The notes beneath the pieces were generated by a model that saw nothing but the letters and a program-made list of their open reading frames with translations, was not told the DNA's origin and ran no database searches. Both the position numbers and the translations under genes were made by a program. A DNA stretch of 55,692 nt, from NCBI RefSeq assembly GCF_014359905.1, contig NZ_JACIYP010000026.1, positions 1 through 55,692 on the forward strand, given 5' to 3'. This DNA comes from Hoeflea sp. (GTDB taxonomy: Bacteria; Pseudomonadota; Alphaproteobacteria; Rhizobiales; Rhizobiaceae). Below, in pieces: positions 1 through 7,213 of this stretch. Every line of letters begins with the position of its first letter. Positions within the stretch are counted from its first letter, which is position 1.

Positions 1-69
1 ACCCAAAACCAGAAAGGAAAAATCACCCGCTTGACCCACCGCCCGCATCGCGGGACATATTATCCAACC

Positions 70-119
70 GGGTCAATTCTCGATGGAAATCCCGGGTCAA
101 CTCTCAGCGGAAATCAACA
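70..119. mobile_element. Terminus of an IS21-family element
   Basis: Two 21-bp direct repeats (70-90 and 94-114) share the frame GGGTCAAnTCTCnnnGGAAAT and are followed by a terminal CAACA at 115-119. IS21-family elements carry several such direct repeats at their ends as transposase binding sites and finish in CA. The istA/istB genes would lie to the left, outside the window. A perfect small hairpin (CACGAA-C-TTCGTG, 129-141) follows in the flanking DNA. Family assignment rests on the repeat design only. Confidence 0.55.
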
Positions 120-217
120 GGGTAATCCCACGAACTTCGTGTTTCCTAAGCGTACACGGCTGAAGAAACTCCCAAATGAGCCCGGTGAAGTCTTGTCAAT
201 GGGTGAAGCCATTATGC

Positions 218-246
218 TTGACGTCGCGCATAAAGCCCGATAGCAC
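218..246 (+). promoter_or_regulatory. Promoter of higBA-1, likely giving a leaderless mRNA
   Basis: A TTGACG -35 (218-223), a 17-nt spacer and a TAGCAC -10 (241-246) end six bases before the higB ATG at 253, so transcription should begin at or next to the start codon. The same GCTTGACG-N-TAGCA arrangement recurs before the second higB at 38820. Confidence 0.5.
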
Positions 247-252
247 GAAAGG

Positions 253-534
253 ATGATCGTTGGCTTCCGGGATAAACGGACAGAGGCATTTCATCGCGGC
301 GAGAGGGTAGCGGCTTTCGCAGGGTTTGAGAGGGCCGCCGAACGAAAACTGGACCAGCTCGACGCCGCAACCGACATGCGCGACCTGGCACGCCCCGGGA
401 ACCGATTGGAAGCGCTGCACGGCGACCGGAAGGGCCAGTGGAGCATCCGCATCAACGATCAATGGCGGTTGTGCTTCGAGTGGCCGAAAGGCTCTCCTGG
501 CCCTGTCAACGTCGAGATTGTGGACTATCATTAG
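253..534 (+). CDS. higB: HigB-type toxin (RelE/ParE fold, plasmid killer family)
   Basis: This 93-residue protein has the HigB signature: a basic N-terminal half, then the block LHGDRKGQWSIRIN around residues 55-68, WRLCFEW, and a C-terminal VEIVDYH. HigB toxins are ribosome-dependent mRNA interferases that are neutralised by the HigA partner encoded next. The toxin-first order and the short gap to higA (24 nt) are standard for higBA. No proper Shine-Dalgarno precedes the ATG (only GAAAGG directly abutting it), and the -10 element lies six bases upstream, so the message may be leaderless. A longer antisense ORF across this gene is a shadow. Confidence 0.88.
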   Translation: MIVGFRDKRTEAFHRGERVAAFAGFERAAERKLDQLDAATDMRDLARPGNRLEALHGDRKGQWSIRINDQWRLCFEWPKGSPGPVNVEIVDYH

Positions 535-558
535 AGCATGAGCCGAAGGAGGTTCGAC

Positions 559-885
559 ATGGCACGTACACCCATCCACCCCGGCGAGACGCTGCGCGAG
601 GACCTCCAAGCGCTTGGTATGAGCGCGGCCGAGCTGGCGCGCCAGCTTGAGGTGCCCGTCAACCGCGTGACCGAGATCATGAACGGGCAGCGCGCAATCA
701 CGGGCGACACCGCTCTGCGCCTGGCGCACTTTTTCGAGACGAGCGCCGAATTCTGGCTCAATCTCCAGAAGCTCTACGAGCTGCGCATCGCCGAGCAAAA
801 GAAGGGCGAGGAGATCGCCCGCCTGCCCGTGCTCGACCGCAATAAGTGGGGGCAAGGCGACGGCGCGCAGCCCGCCTTGTTCTGA
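559..885 (+). CDS. higA: HigA-type antitoxin (Xre HTH)
   Basis: A 108-residue Xre-family DNA-binding antitoxin. It opens with MARTPIHPGETLREDL, the usual HigA N-terminus, followed by a helix-turn-helix over about residues 16-50 (AAELARQLEVPVNRVTEIMN) and the typical FFETSAEFWLNLQ segment. I chose the ATG at 559 over an in-frame upstream start at 538 because GAAGGAGG (545-552) sits six bases before it and because HigA proteins normally begin at this motif. It should bind and inhibit the HigB encoded just upstream and repress the operon. Confidence 0.9.
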   Translation: MARTPIHPGETLREDLQALGMSAAELARQLEVPVNRVTEIMNGQRAITGDTALRLAHFFETSAEFWLNLQKLYELRIAEQKKGEEIARLPVLDRNKWGQGDGAQPALF

Positions 886-900
886 TCGGCAGCGTTGTCA

Positions 901-1165
901 ATGCCGCTGAACCTAGCAGAGACAACCGCAGTCGATGAAATCGCCGGGCTGCTCCACGATGCCACGGACCGGATCGCATGGGGCCACGTGCTGGCACCCG
1001 ACAGCTATGTCGAAAGCCAACGGCTTGCCGGCGAACTCCTTGCTGCAGGCAGTCTAGGGCCTCGCCTATCCCAGCGTGCGCGACCGGCGCGGCACTTGCT
1101 ACGCACAACTTTCGGCCGGTGCTGGTCGGCCATGTGGGGGTCAGTTCCGGCAGAGTGCGAAATGA
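901..1165 (+). pseudogene. Remnant of a RES-domain toxin gene, frameshifted
   Basis: The reading frame from 901 encodes a plausible RES-protein N-terminal part (RIAWGHVLAPDSYVES). The hallmark AYPSVRDRRGTCYA appears only in another frame, from 1058 to 1165, so one or two bases were gained or lost near 1050-1058, where that frame has a TAG. RES toxins degrade NAD+ and are paired with Xre-type antitoxins. The C-terminal remainder is gone: the shifted frame stops at 1163-1165, just before an IS5-family element. No intact Xre-RES antitoxin partner is visible; the upstream higA belongs to higB. Confidence 0.55.
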
Positions 1166-1189
1166 CACCCTAGGCTCAGGACTCATTGA

Positions 1190-1579
1190 TCATAGCCAGT
1201 AGCATACGGTTGCAGCGATGCAGATTGCGGACATGAAGGTATGCGCGCATCGGTCGTAGCGGGTTGCGATGCGGCGCCAGTCCTTGATCCTGGCGAAGAC
1301 ATTCTCGATTTTGTGGCGCTGGCGGTAGAGTTGCTTGTCGTAGGCGTGCTGGACCTTGCGGTGGCGCAGCGGCGGGATGCAGGCGTCGATGCCGCGCTCG
1401 GTCAGCGCAGCGCGCAGCCAATCGCTGTCATAGCCTTTGTCGCCCAGCAGCACCTTGGCCTGCGGCAGACTGCCAAACAGCATGGCCGCGCCCTTGTGGT
1501 CGCTCATCTGTCCTTCGCTCAGCAGCAGGATGATCGGCCTTCCCAGCCCATCGCAAACAGCGTGGAGTTTGGAGTTCAA
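1190..1579 (-). CDS. IS5-family transposase, C-terminal frame (OrfB)
   Basis: This frame encodes the C-terminal catalytic half of the same transposase: the second Asp in LLGDKGYDSDWLR and the Glu in HKIENVFARIKDWRRI, the normal DDE layout of IS5 enzymes. It ends 17 bases inside the left terminal repeat. With OrfA it gives a roughly 250-residue fusion. No internal stop or deletion is seen, so the element could still be mobile. Confidence 0.85.
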   Translation of the reverse strand: MNSKLHAVCDGLGRPIILLLSEGQMSDHKGAAMLFGSLPQAKVLLGDKGYDSDWLRAALTERGIDACIPPLRHRKVQHAYDKQLYRQRHKIENVFARIKDWRRIATRYDRCAHTFMSAICIAATVCYWL

Positions 1580-1944
1580 CCCGCCCTTGGTGCGACCGAT
1601 ATGTCTGGGAAGAGCCCCCCTTTTAGCAGGCTGGCTGCCGTTCGGTGCGCCTTGAGATGGGTGGCATCGATCATGATCGTATCCGGCTCGCCTGCCTCTC
1701 CGGCCAGCGCGGCGAAGATACGGTTGAACACCCCCATCCGGCTCCAGCGGACAAACCGGTTGTAGATCGTCTTGTGCGGACCATACTCGCGCGGGGCATC
1801 GCGCCAGCGCAAGCCATTACGGATCACAAAGATAATCCCGCTGACAATCCGCCGGTCATCCACCCGAGGCACCCCGTGCGACAACGGAAAATACGGCTCA
1901 ATCCGGCGCATCTGCGCCACCGACAACCAGATCAGATCACTCAT
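1576..1944 (-). CDS. IS5-family transposase, N-terminal frame (OrfA)
   Basis: This frame encodes the helix-turn-helix and first catalytic part of an IS427-type transposase: VAQMRRIEPYFPLSHG, VDDRRIVSGIIFVIRNGLRW, and the first catalytic Asp in TIMIDATHLKAHRTA. It ends in a four-base overlap region with the second frame (1576-1579), so active transposase needs programmed frameshifting, as is usual in this IS group. The ATG at 1944 is preferred over an upstream start at 1980 because AAGGAGG lies seven bases before it. Confidence 0.85.
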   Translation of the reverse strand: MSDLIWLSVAQMRRIEPYFPLSHGVPRVDDRRIVSGIIFVIRNGLRWRDAPREYGPHKTIYNRFVRWSRMGVFNRIFAALAGEAGEPDTIMIDATHLKAHRTAASLLKGGLFPDISVAPRAG

Positions 1945-2035
1945 GGCAACGCCTCCTTGCGCCGCCATTGAATCAACCATTCACCCAATCCGCAAGCGAT
2001 TTAATAGGTCCTGAGCCTAAGCCTGGTTGGGCGAA

Positions 2036-2320
2036 TCAGGCCGCAATCGCGAGTCGCACGCCAAATGCCTTCATCACGCGCAGCAGCGTGTCGAGCGTTG
2101 GATTGCCATTGTCGCTGAACGCCCGGTAGAGAGCTTCGCGGCTGATGCCGGTTTCGCGGGCCAGCGCCGACATCCCATGTGAACGCGCAATCGTGTTGAG
2201 CGCGTGCAGCAACTCCTCGGGGCTGCCGTCCTCGAGATAAGCGTCAAGGTAGGCGGCGATATCTGCCGGGGTATTCAGCACTTCGGCCGCATCCCAAACC
2301 TTGGTTTCAATCGCCATCAT
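2036..2320 (-). CDS. HigA-like addiction-module antidote (HTH)
   Basis: A 94-residue antitoxin of the putative addiction-module antidote family (COG3636). It starts with METKVWDAAEVLNT-like residues, then has a helix-turn-helix at about 48-80 (MSALARETGISREALYRAFS) and ends VMKAFGVRLAIAA, the usual closing motif. Its ATG overlaps the toxin stop codon as ATGA, so the two are translationally coupled. It should neutralise the upstream toxin and autoregulate the operon. Confidence 0.85.
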   Translation of the reverse strand: MMAIETKVWDAAEVLNTPADIAAYLDAYLEDGSPEELLHALNTIARSHGMSALARETGISREALYRAFSDNGNPTLDTLLRVMKAFGVRLAIAA

Positions 2321-2625
2321 TCGATCTCCTGTGCCTCAATTTCCTGCGCCATGGCCTTCGCTCTCTCGATGTCCCGGCCTTGCGAGGCTTTGTCGCCACC
2401 ACAAAGCAGGATCACCACGACATCGCCGCACCGGGTATAATAAACCCGGTATCCCGGCCCGAAGGTGAAGCGCAGTTCGCTCACCCCGTCACCGACAGAT
2501 TTGACGTCGCCGAAGTTGCCCTGCGCGATACGGTCAATCCGCTTGGCGATCCGCGCCCGCGCCGGAACGTCCCGCAACCCCGTAAGCCATTCGATGAACT
2601 CTGCGGTGCGGCGGACTTCTATCAT
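2317..2625 (-). CDS. HigB-like RelE/ParE-superfamily toxin (COG3657 type)
   Basis: A 102-residue toxin with the family features EFIEWLTGLRDVPARARIAKRIDRIAQGNFGD near the N-terminus, then VSELRFTFGPGYRVYYT and LLCGGDKASQGRDIERA. Members are probable mRNA interferases. The toxin lies first in the operon and overlaps the antidote by four bases. A good TTGACA/TATTAA promoter (2633-2662) ends only seven bases before this ATG, and no Shine-Dalgarno is present, so a leaderless message is likely. Its promoter overlaps the 3' end of the serine-recombinase remnant. Confidence 0.85.
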   Translation of the reverse strand: MIEVRRTAEFIEWLTGLRDVPARARIAKRIDRIAQGNFGDVKSVGDGVSELRFTFGPGYRVYYTRCGDVVVILLCGGDKASQGRDIERAKAMAQEIEAQEIE

Positions 2626-2632
2626 GCCAAGT

Positions 2633-2662
2633 TTAATACACAGAATGGGTTGGACGTGTCAA
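2633..2662 (-). promoter_or_regulatory. Promoter of the COG3657-type TA operon
   Basis: On the minus strand TTGACA (2657-2662) and TATTAA (2633-2638) are 18 nt apart. The toxin ATG (2625) follows the -10 box after seven bases, which places the predicted transcription start at the start codon. Confidence 0.6.
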
Positions 2663-3043
2663 GTATAAGTTACAATATGGCATCTTCACGATGGCGGCGG
2701 ACATCTCTGTGACGGTGTTTTTGCTGATGCCAAGGTCTCGGGCGATCCAGCGATAACTCCGACCCTCCCCGAGTGCGGCCATCACCTTGGGCATCAGTTT
2801 GTCGGATTTCGGCCGTTCACCGAGTTGACGCCCCAGCTTCCGACCACCTACGCGCGCAGCCGCAAGCCCGGATTTAACGCGTTCACTGAGCAAATCGCGT
2901 TCGAATTGGGCAATGCCAGCAAGCAAGGTCGCCATCATGCGCCATGGGGCGTTTCGACTTCGAACGGGGGCGAGCGGCATGGATCGGTGCTGTTGTTTGG
3001 GGGAGAAAAGCGGCTCCACGCCGGGCTCAAAACGCACCCACAC
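2633..3043 (-). pseudogene. Serine recombinase (resolvase/invertase) remnant lacking the catalytic N-terminus
   Basis: Only the C-terminal half of a resolvase is recognisable: MMATLLAGIAQFERDLLSERVKSGLAAAR, the long helix E that follows the catalytic domain, and then a helix-turn-helix, YRWIARDLGISKNTVTEM. The catalytic serine motif (YxRVS) is absent, and the first 35 or so residues of the ORF do not resemble the family. The 3' end is overprinted by the promoter of the neighbouring TA operon. It is probably dead, left from an older transposon. Confidence 0.7.
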
Positions 3044-3057
3044 CGGGCCGTCTGCAA

Positions 3058-4020
3058 TCAGTCCAACCGCACCCGCTCGACCTCCGCCAGGGTGATTGCG
3101 TCGCGGCGGCGGTCGTACAGCTGGGTAGTGCGGGTCGAGCTGTGGTTGGCCATCGCGGCGGCGTTCTCCAGCGTGCCGCCGTTCTTGAGGTAGGTGGTGA
3201 TCCCGGTCGCCCGAAACGTGTGGTTGCCGATTGCGGTGGCGATCCCCGCCGCCTTCGCCCGGCGCCGCACCATTGCCCAGGCGTTGGGCTGAGGCAGAAG
3301 GGTGTCGCTCAGCCGCTTGGTGTCGCGCGCAATGGTGCGGAACAGCGGCGCACGCGGGTTCTTAAGGCCGCAGCCGTGGATATAAGCGTGCAGGTTCTCC
3401 TCCAGCCGGTGGTGGCACGGCATCTCGTGCCGCTTTCCGCCCTTCTCGTGGAGTCTGACCCAGAGGCGGCGGTTCTGCACGAACACGTCCTCTACCCGCA
3501 TCGACAGCGCTGCGCCGATCCGCGCGAAGCTGTAGACCATCAGCCCGATTAGCGCCCGGTCGCGCAAGCCCGCCTCGGTCGACACATCGATGCTCTCGAG
3601 CAGTGCCTTGGCCTCGTGGGCCTCGAGCACCGGAGTACGCCCGCGCCGCACGACATGCGCCGGTCCGCGCACCGAGGCGGCCGGGTTGTGCGGCACCACC
3701 TGCCCGACCACCAGCCAGTCGAACAGGTGGCGGATCGCCGCGAGCCGCTGCTTGACCGTGGGTGGGGCGAGCTCGCGTCCGAGCTCCTCGACCCACGCAG
3801 CGACATGCATCGGCGCGATGGAGAAAAGGCTGCTCACGCCGCGCTCAGCGGCCCAACCGAGGAAGTCTGCGGCCGCTCGGGCATAGGCGCGCCGGGTGTG
3901 CGGGTTGCGGATCTCGGCGGCGAAGAACTCGAGGAAGCGCAGCTGTGCTCGGTCGTCGGCTGTGGCAACGATCGCCGGCAGCACGGGGCGGGTCGGCGCA
4001 ACGAGAGCAAGCGAATGCAT
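3058..4020 (-). CDS. Tyrosine recombinase / site-specific integrase
   Basis: A 320-residue phage-integrase-family recombinase. The N-terminal SAM-like core-binding domain covers about residues 25-115 (NPHTRRAYARAAADFLGW). The catalytic residues are all present: Arg in SFARIGAALSMRVED, Lys in EKGGKRHEMP, HxxR in NHTFRATG, His in ANHSSTRTTQ and the nucleophile in QLYDRR. Length and layout are those of XerD-like plasmid and transposon recombinases. A short inverted repeat (4049-4068) lies 28 bases upstream of the start. It sits at the border between mobile debris and the polysaccharide locus and may have been involved in bringing that locus in; this last point is inference. Confidence 0.88.
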   Translation of the reverse strand: MHSLALVAPTRPVLPAIVATADDRAQLRFLEFFAAEIRNPHTRRAYARAAADFLGWAAERGVSSLFSIAPMHVAAWVEELGRELAPPTVKQRLAAIRHLFDWLVVGQVVPHNPAASVRGPAHVVRRGRTPVLEAHEAKALLESIDVSTEAGLRDRALIGLMVYSFARIGAALSMRVEDVFVQNRRLWVRLHEKGGKRHEMPCHHRLEENLHAYIHGCGLKNPRAPLFRTIARDTKRLSDTLLPQPNAWAMVRRRAKAAGIATAIGNHTFRATGITTYLKNGGTLENAAAMANHSSTRTTQLYDRRRDAITLAEVERVRLD

Positions 4021-4048
4021 GCGGCCGATGATGCCCGCTCATCAGCGT

Positions 4049-4068
4049 ATGATAAAGGACATTATCAT
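4049..4068. repeat. 7-6-7 inverted repeat upstream of the integrase
   Basis: ATGATAA and TTATCAT are exact complements separated by six bases (AGGACA). The arm and spacer sizes resemble a tyrosine-recombinase core site, but an operator or promoter role is equally possible. The surrounding 4021-4224 stretch shows no gene. Confidence 0.4.
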
Positions 4069-4224
4069 ATAATCATCATGGTTTCTTGCAAATCACACCT
4101 GTTCACCGGGAGCGGCTTGTGAGGGGCTGCGGATTTCCGATCGATCGGGGGTGGGGAAGCTGGCAAGCAGCAGTCGCCACATCGGGCTGGCATGTCCTCG
4201 CCTGACGTGTAATCGGGCCGGCCC

Positions 4225-4788
4225 ATGACCAATACGGCGGCCTTCTTCGATCGCGACGGCGTCATCAATATCGATCACGGCTATATCGATGCGCCTGAGC
4301 AGTACGAGCTGGTGGAGGGTGCCGCCGCCGCGATCGCCGCGTGTCGCGCTGCCGGCCTGCGCGTCTTCGTGGTGACCAACCAGTCGGGCATTGCGCGCGG
4401 GCTGTTCGACGAAGCGGCGCTGGCCCGGCTGCACGAGCACATGCGCGCAATGCTGGCACGGCAGGGCGCGGCGATCGACGATATTCGCTATTGCCCGCAT
4501 CATGTGGACGGCACCGTGCCCGAATACCGCCGGGCCTGCGAGTGGCGCAAGCCGGAACCCGGAATGATCCTGGATCTGGCGCGGGAATGGCGGGTGGACA
4601 TGGCGCGATCCTTCCTGGTGGGGGACAAGGACAGCGACATCGAGGCGGCCAAGGCGGCGGGCATTGCCGGCTACAGGTTCCGGGGCGGGGATCTGCTTGC
4701 CTTTGTCCGCCCGATCCTCGATCGGATGGCGGCGGGCGATGAGGGCGATCCGCGTTTTCCCAGCGCCAGGGATTCAGAACGAGGCTGA
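4225..4788 (+). CDS. gmhB: D-glycero-D-manno-heptose-1,7-bisphosphate 7-phosphatase (HAD family)
   Basis: A 187-residue HAD phosphatase of the GmhB/histidinol-phosphatase type. Motif I is AAFFDRDGVIN (residues 5-15), motif II is VTNQSGIARG (about 50-59), and motif III/IV is KPEPGM followed by FLVGDKDSDIEAAKAAG (about 133-149). The zinc-loop Cys and His residues appear in YCPHH and RRACEWRKPEP. It removes the 7-phosphate in ADP-heptose synthesis; the kinase/adenylyltransferase HldE and epimerase HldD are encoded at 8.3-10.8 kb. Its last base is the first base of the next gene's ATG (TGATG), so the four rightward genes form an operon. No clear Shine-Dalgarno precedes the ATG. Confidence 0.85.
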   Translation: MTNTAAFFDRDGVINIDHGYIDAPEQYELVEGAAAAIAACRAAGLRVFVVTNQSGIARGLFDEAALARLHEHMRAMLARQGAAIDDIRYCPHHVDGTVPEYRRACEWRKPEPGMILDLAREWRVDMARSFLVGDKDSDIEAAKAAGIAGYRFRGGDLLAFVRPILDRMAAGDEGDPRFPSARDSERG

Positions 4789-5936
4789 TGACCGTCGATA
4801 TTGCGAGGATACGCCAGTGGCTGTGCGAAGCGGCGCTGCCTCTGTGGTCCACCGCCGGGCTTGACCAAGAGCAGGGCGGCTTCATCGAGCGCCTGACGCT
4901 TGCCGGCCAGCCCGATGTGGCCGCCGACAAGCGGATGCGGGTGCAGGCGCGGCAGATCTATGTCTTTTCGCACGCCAAGCTGGTCGGATTGATGCCCGAT
5001 GGCGAGCGGATCGCCGCGCATGGCTATGATTTCCTCATGCGCCACGCATGTCCCGCAGGGATCGAGCACGGCTTCGTGCACCTGTTGGCGCGGGACGGCG
5101 CGATGCGCGACGACCGGCGCGACACCTATGACCATGCCTTCCTGCTGTTCGCCTTCAGCTGGTTCTACCGCGCCACCGGGCGCGACGATGTGCGCGCGGC
5201 GATCGAGGCGCTGGCGGACTTTATCGGCGCGCGCCTGCGCCATCCGGGCGGGGAGGGATTTATGGTCGACGACCGGGCCTTGCAGGATGGCGGCGGCCCG
5301 CTGCACCAGAACCCGCATATGCATCTGTTCGAGGCGATGCTGGCGGCGCACGAAGCAACCGGCCAGGCTCGTTTCCTCAACCATGCGGACGAGCTGGCCC
5401 GCCTGTTCCGGGAGCGGATGTTCGATCAGCGCCTGGGTGTGCTGCGCGAATATTACGATGCGCACTGGCAGCCGGTGGCGGGCGAGGCGGGGCAGATCGT
5501 CGAGCCGGGCCATCAGTGCGAATGGGCGTGGCTGCTCAAGCGTCATGCCGATCGCACCGGCGCGCCGCTGCCGGAGGAGGCTTTGCGCCTGCATGATTTC
5601 GCGCTGCGCCACGGCCGGCCGGCCGGCGGTGCGCTGCTGTGCGATGAAGTGTGGACCGACGGCACGGTGAAGAAGCCGAGCACCCGATGCTGGCCGCAGA
5701 CCGAGGCGCTCAAGGCCGAGATCGCGCTGGCCGAGGCGCGCGGCGAGCCGCTGCCCCCACGCGCCGAGGCCATTGTGTCGGCGCTGTTCGAAACCTTCCT
5801 CGGCCGTCCGATGCAAGGCGGGTGGATCGATTGGGTGGATGGAGAGGGCCGGCCGATGGTGCAGGCCATTCCCGCCAGCACCTTCTACCATGTGTTTTTG
5901 GCGCTTTCAGAATATAGGGAAGGGCGAAAGAATTGA
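4788..5936 (+). CDS. AGE-family epimerase/isomerase (N-acylglucosamine 2-epimerase fold)
   Basis: A 382-residue protein of the AGE / mannose isomerase family, an (alpha/alpha)6 barrel. Recognisable blocks are RMRVQARQIYVFSHA (near 47-61), DDRRDTYDHAFLLFAFSWFYRATG, QNPHMHLFEAMLAA, GHQCEWAWLLKRH, and KKPSTRCWPQTEALKAE near the C-terminus, with the conserved His residues of the family. Such enzymes interconvert aldoses and ketoses (mannose/fructose, their phosphates) or epimerise hexosamines; the exact substrate cannot be read off. It lies where an isomerase feeding the heptose pathway might be expected, since no gmhA is in the window. Both ends overlap the neighbouring genes. Confidence 0.8.
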   Translation: MTVDIARIRQWLCEAALPLWSTAGLDQEQGGFIERLTLAGQPDVAADKRMRVQARQIYVFSHAKLVGLMPDGERIAAHGYDFLMRHACPAGIEHGFVHLLARDGAMRDDRRDTYDHAFLLFAFSWFYRATGRDDVRAAIEALADFIGARLRHPGGEGFMVDDRALQDGGGPLHQNPHMHLFEAMLAAHEATGQARFLNHADELARLFRERMFDQRLGVLREYYDAHWQPVAGEAGQIVEPGHQCEWAWLLKRHADRTGAPLPEEALRLHDFALRHGRPAGGALLCDEVWTDGTVKKPSTRCWPQTEALKAEIALAEARGEPLPPRAEAIVSALFETFLGRPMQGGWIDWVDGEGRPMVQAIPASTFYHVFLALSEYREGRKN

Positions 5937-7213
5937 GCCAGAGCGACACGCCGGCCAATGACCCGGCCAACGCCCTAGCCCACAAACCCCCGGCCGGTCC
6001 TTTCGCCGAGCCGCGCCCGAGCATGCGCGGGCGCTATTTGATCAGAAACCCCCGAGTTGCAGGCGCCTTGGCCGCGCTGGATGCGGGCTTGGCACTGTTG
6101 CCTGTTCGCAAGCGTCCAGTGCCATCCCGTCTGCAGCGGATATTGCTTTCCAACTGGGGCCACCTAGGCGACGTAGTCACCACTTTTGGGGCGATCGCCG
6201 CATTGCGCGAGCGTCATCCCGGCGTCGAGATCGGGATGATCGTCAGCAGCTGGGCTAGGCCGGCGGTGGAGAAGGCCGGGCTGGTCGACCGCATCCATGT
6301 CATCGACCATTGGTGGGTCAGCCGGGCGAAGACCTCCGGCAAGCAGAAGCGCCGGCGGTTCCGCGAAACGCGCGATGCCGCGCTGCGCGAGATCAAGGCC
6401 GTGGGATATGAGGCTGGGATCGATTTCTACCCCTTCTTCGCACCGGCGCATGTGCTGTTCTACAAGGCGGGAATAATGGCCCGCGTGGGCTTCACAAGCT
6501 CCGGGGGCGGTCCGCTGCTGACGCATCCGGTGCCTTGGGCCGACAGAGACGCACCGGTCGCCGATCATTACCGCGGGCTGCTCGACGCACTGCATCCGGG
6601 CCGGCCGTTCGCGCCAGAGGCGCTGCGCCCGCGGCGCGACCGCACCACCCTGGTGGACCTGCCCGCCATCCTCGCCGGGCACTCGCCTTACCTGGTGGTC
6701 CATCCCGGGGCAGGGGCAACCTACAAGGAGTGGGGTCTCGACCGTTGGGAGGCGTTGATCGCCCGGATCGGGAACGAGTACCCGGGCCACCGGATCGTGT
6801 TGACCGGGGCCGGCGCGGCCGAAGTGGCGATGACGGAGGAACTGGCCACGCGGCTAGGCGGGCTGATCAACTTGGCGGGACATGCGAGCTGGGAGGAATT
6901 CGTCAGCGTCATCGCCCATGCCGCACTGGTGGTCTGCCCGGACACGGCGACGGGGCACGTGGCGGCCCTGTTTGACGTGCCGACCGTCAGCATCTTCACC
7001 GGCACCAACAATGCGGCCCAATGGGGGCCTTACAGCGACAAGGCGCGCGTGCTGATGCGGCCGGTGGTATGCGCCCCTTGCTACCGTGCCGGGTGCGAGG
7101 CCGTGGAATGCATCCGCGGTGTTGAGCCGGACGAGGCGATGAACGCCATTCGGTCCTTGCTGCCCCACGCTCCGGCCGCGAGGCAAACAAAACGGCACGA
7201 GGTGACGCCATGA
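5933..7213 (+). CDS. GT9-family glycosyltransferase (heptosyltransferase-like)
   Basis: A 426-residue ADP-heptose:LPS-heptosyltransferase-family (GT9) protein. The N-terminal Rossmann domain has LLSNWGHLGDVVTTFGAIAALRERHPG (about 65-90). The C-terminal donor domain has YLVVHPGAGATYKEWG, RIVLTGAGAAEV and VCPDTATGHVAALFDVPTVSIFTG. Heptose donors made by the neighbouring hld/gmh genes fit this family. The start is a TTG at 5933 that overlaps the previous stop (TTGA) and is served by GGGAAGGGCG. The stop overlaps the next ATG as ATGA. The first 60 residues are extra and proline-rich compared with most relatives. Confidence 0.82.
   Translation: MSQSDTPANDPANALAHKPPAGPFAEPRPSMRGRYLIRNPRVAGALAALDAGLALLPVRKRPVPSRLQRILLSNWGHLGDVVTTFGAIAALRERHPGVEIGMIVSSWARPAVEKAGLVDRIHVIDHWWVSRAKTSGKQKRRRFRETRDAALREIKAVGYEAGIDFYPFFAPAHVLFYKAGIMARVGFTSSGGGPLLTHPVPWADRDAPVADHYRGLLDALHPGRPFAPEALRPRRDRTTLVDLPAILAGHSPYLVVHPGAGATYKEWGLDRWEALIARIGNEYPGHRIVLTGAGAAEVAMTEELATRLGGLINLAGHASWEEFVSVIAHAALVVCPDTATGHVAALFDVPTVSIFTGTNNAAQWGPYSDKARVLMRPVVCAPCYRAGCEAVECIRGVEPDEAMNAIRSLLPHAPAARQTKRHEVTP

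Larger units (their letters stand above)
1173..2017 (-). mobile_element. IS5-family (IS427-type) insertion sequence, 845 bp, complete
   Basis: The ends are GGCTCAGGAC (1173-1182) and its exact complement GTCCTGAGCC (2008-2017). Both ends are flanked by TA (1171-1172 and 2018-2019), the two-base duplication expected of IS427-type IS5 elements. The element carries two overlapping transposase frames on the minus strand. It landed immediately after the RES-toxin remnant. Confidence 0.85.

Noticed and set aside
196..855. 219-codon minus-strand frame across higBA-1
   Set aside because: Antisense shadow in high-GC DNA; the plus-strand genes have full family motifs.
4671..5891. 406-codon minus-strand frame opposite the AGE-family gene
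   Set aside because: Shadow frame with low-complexity composition and no motifs.
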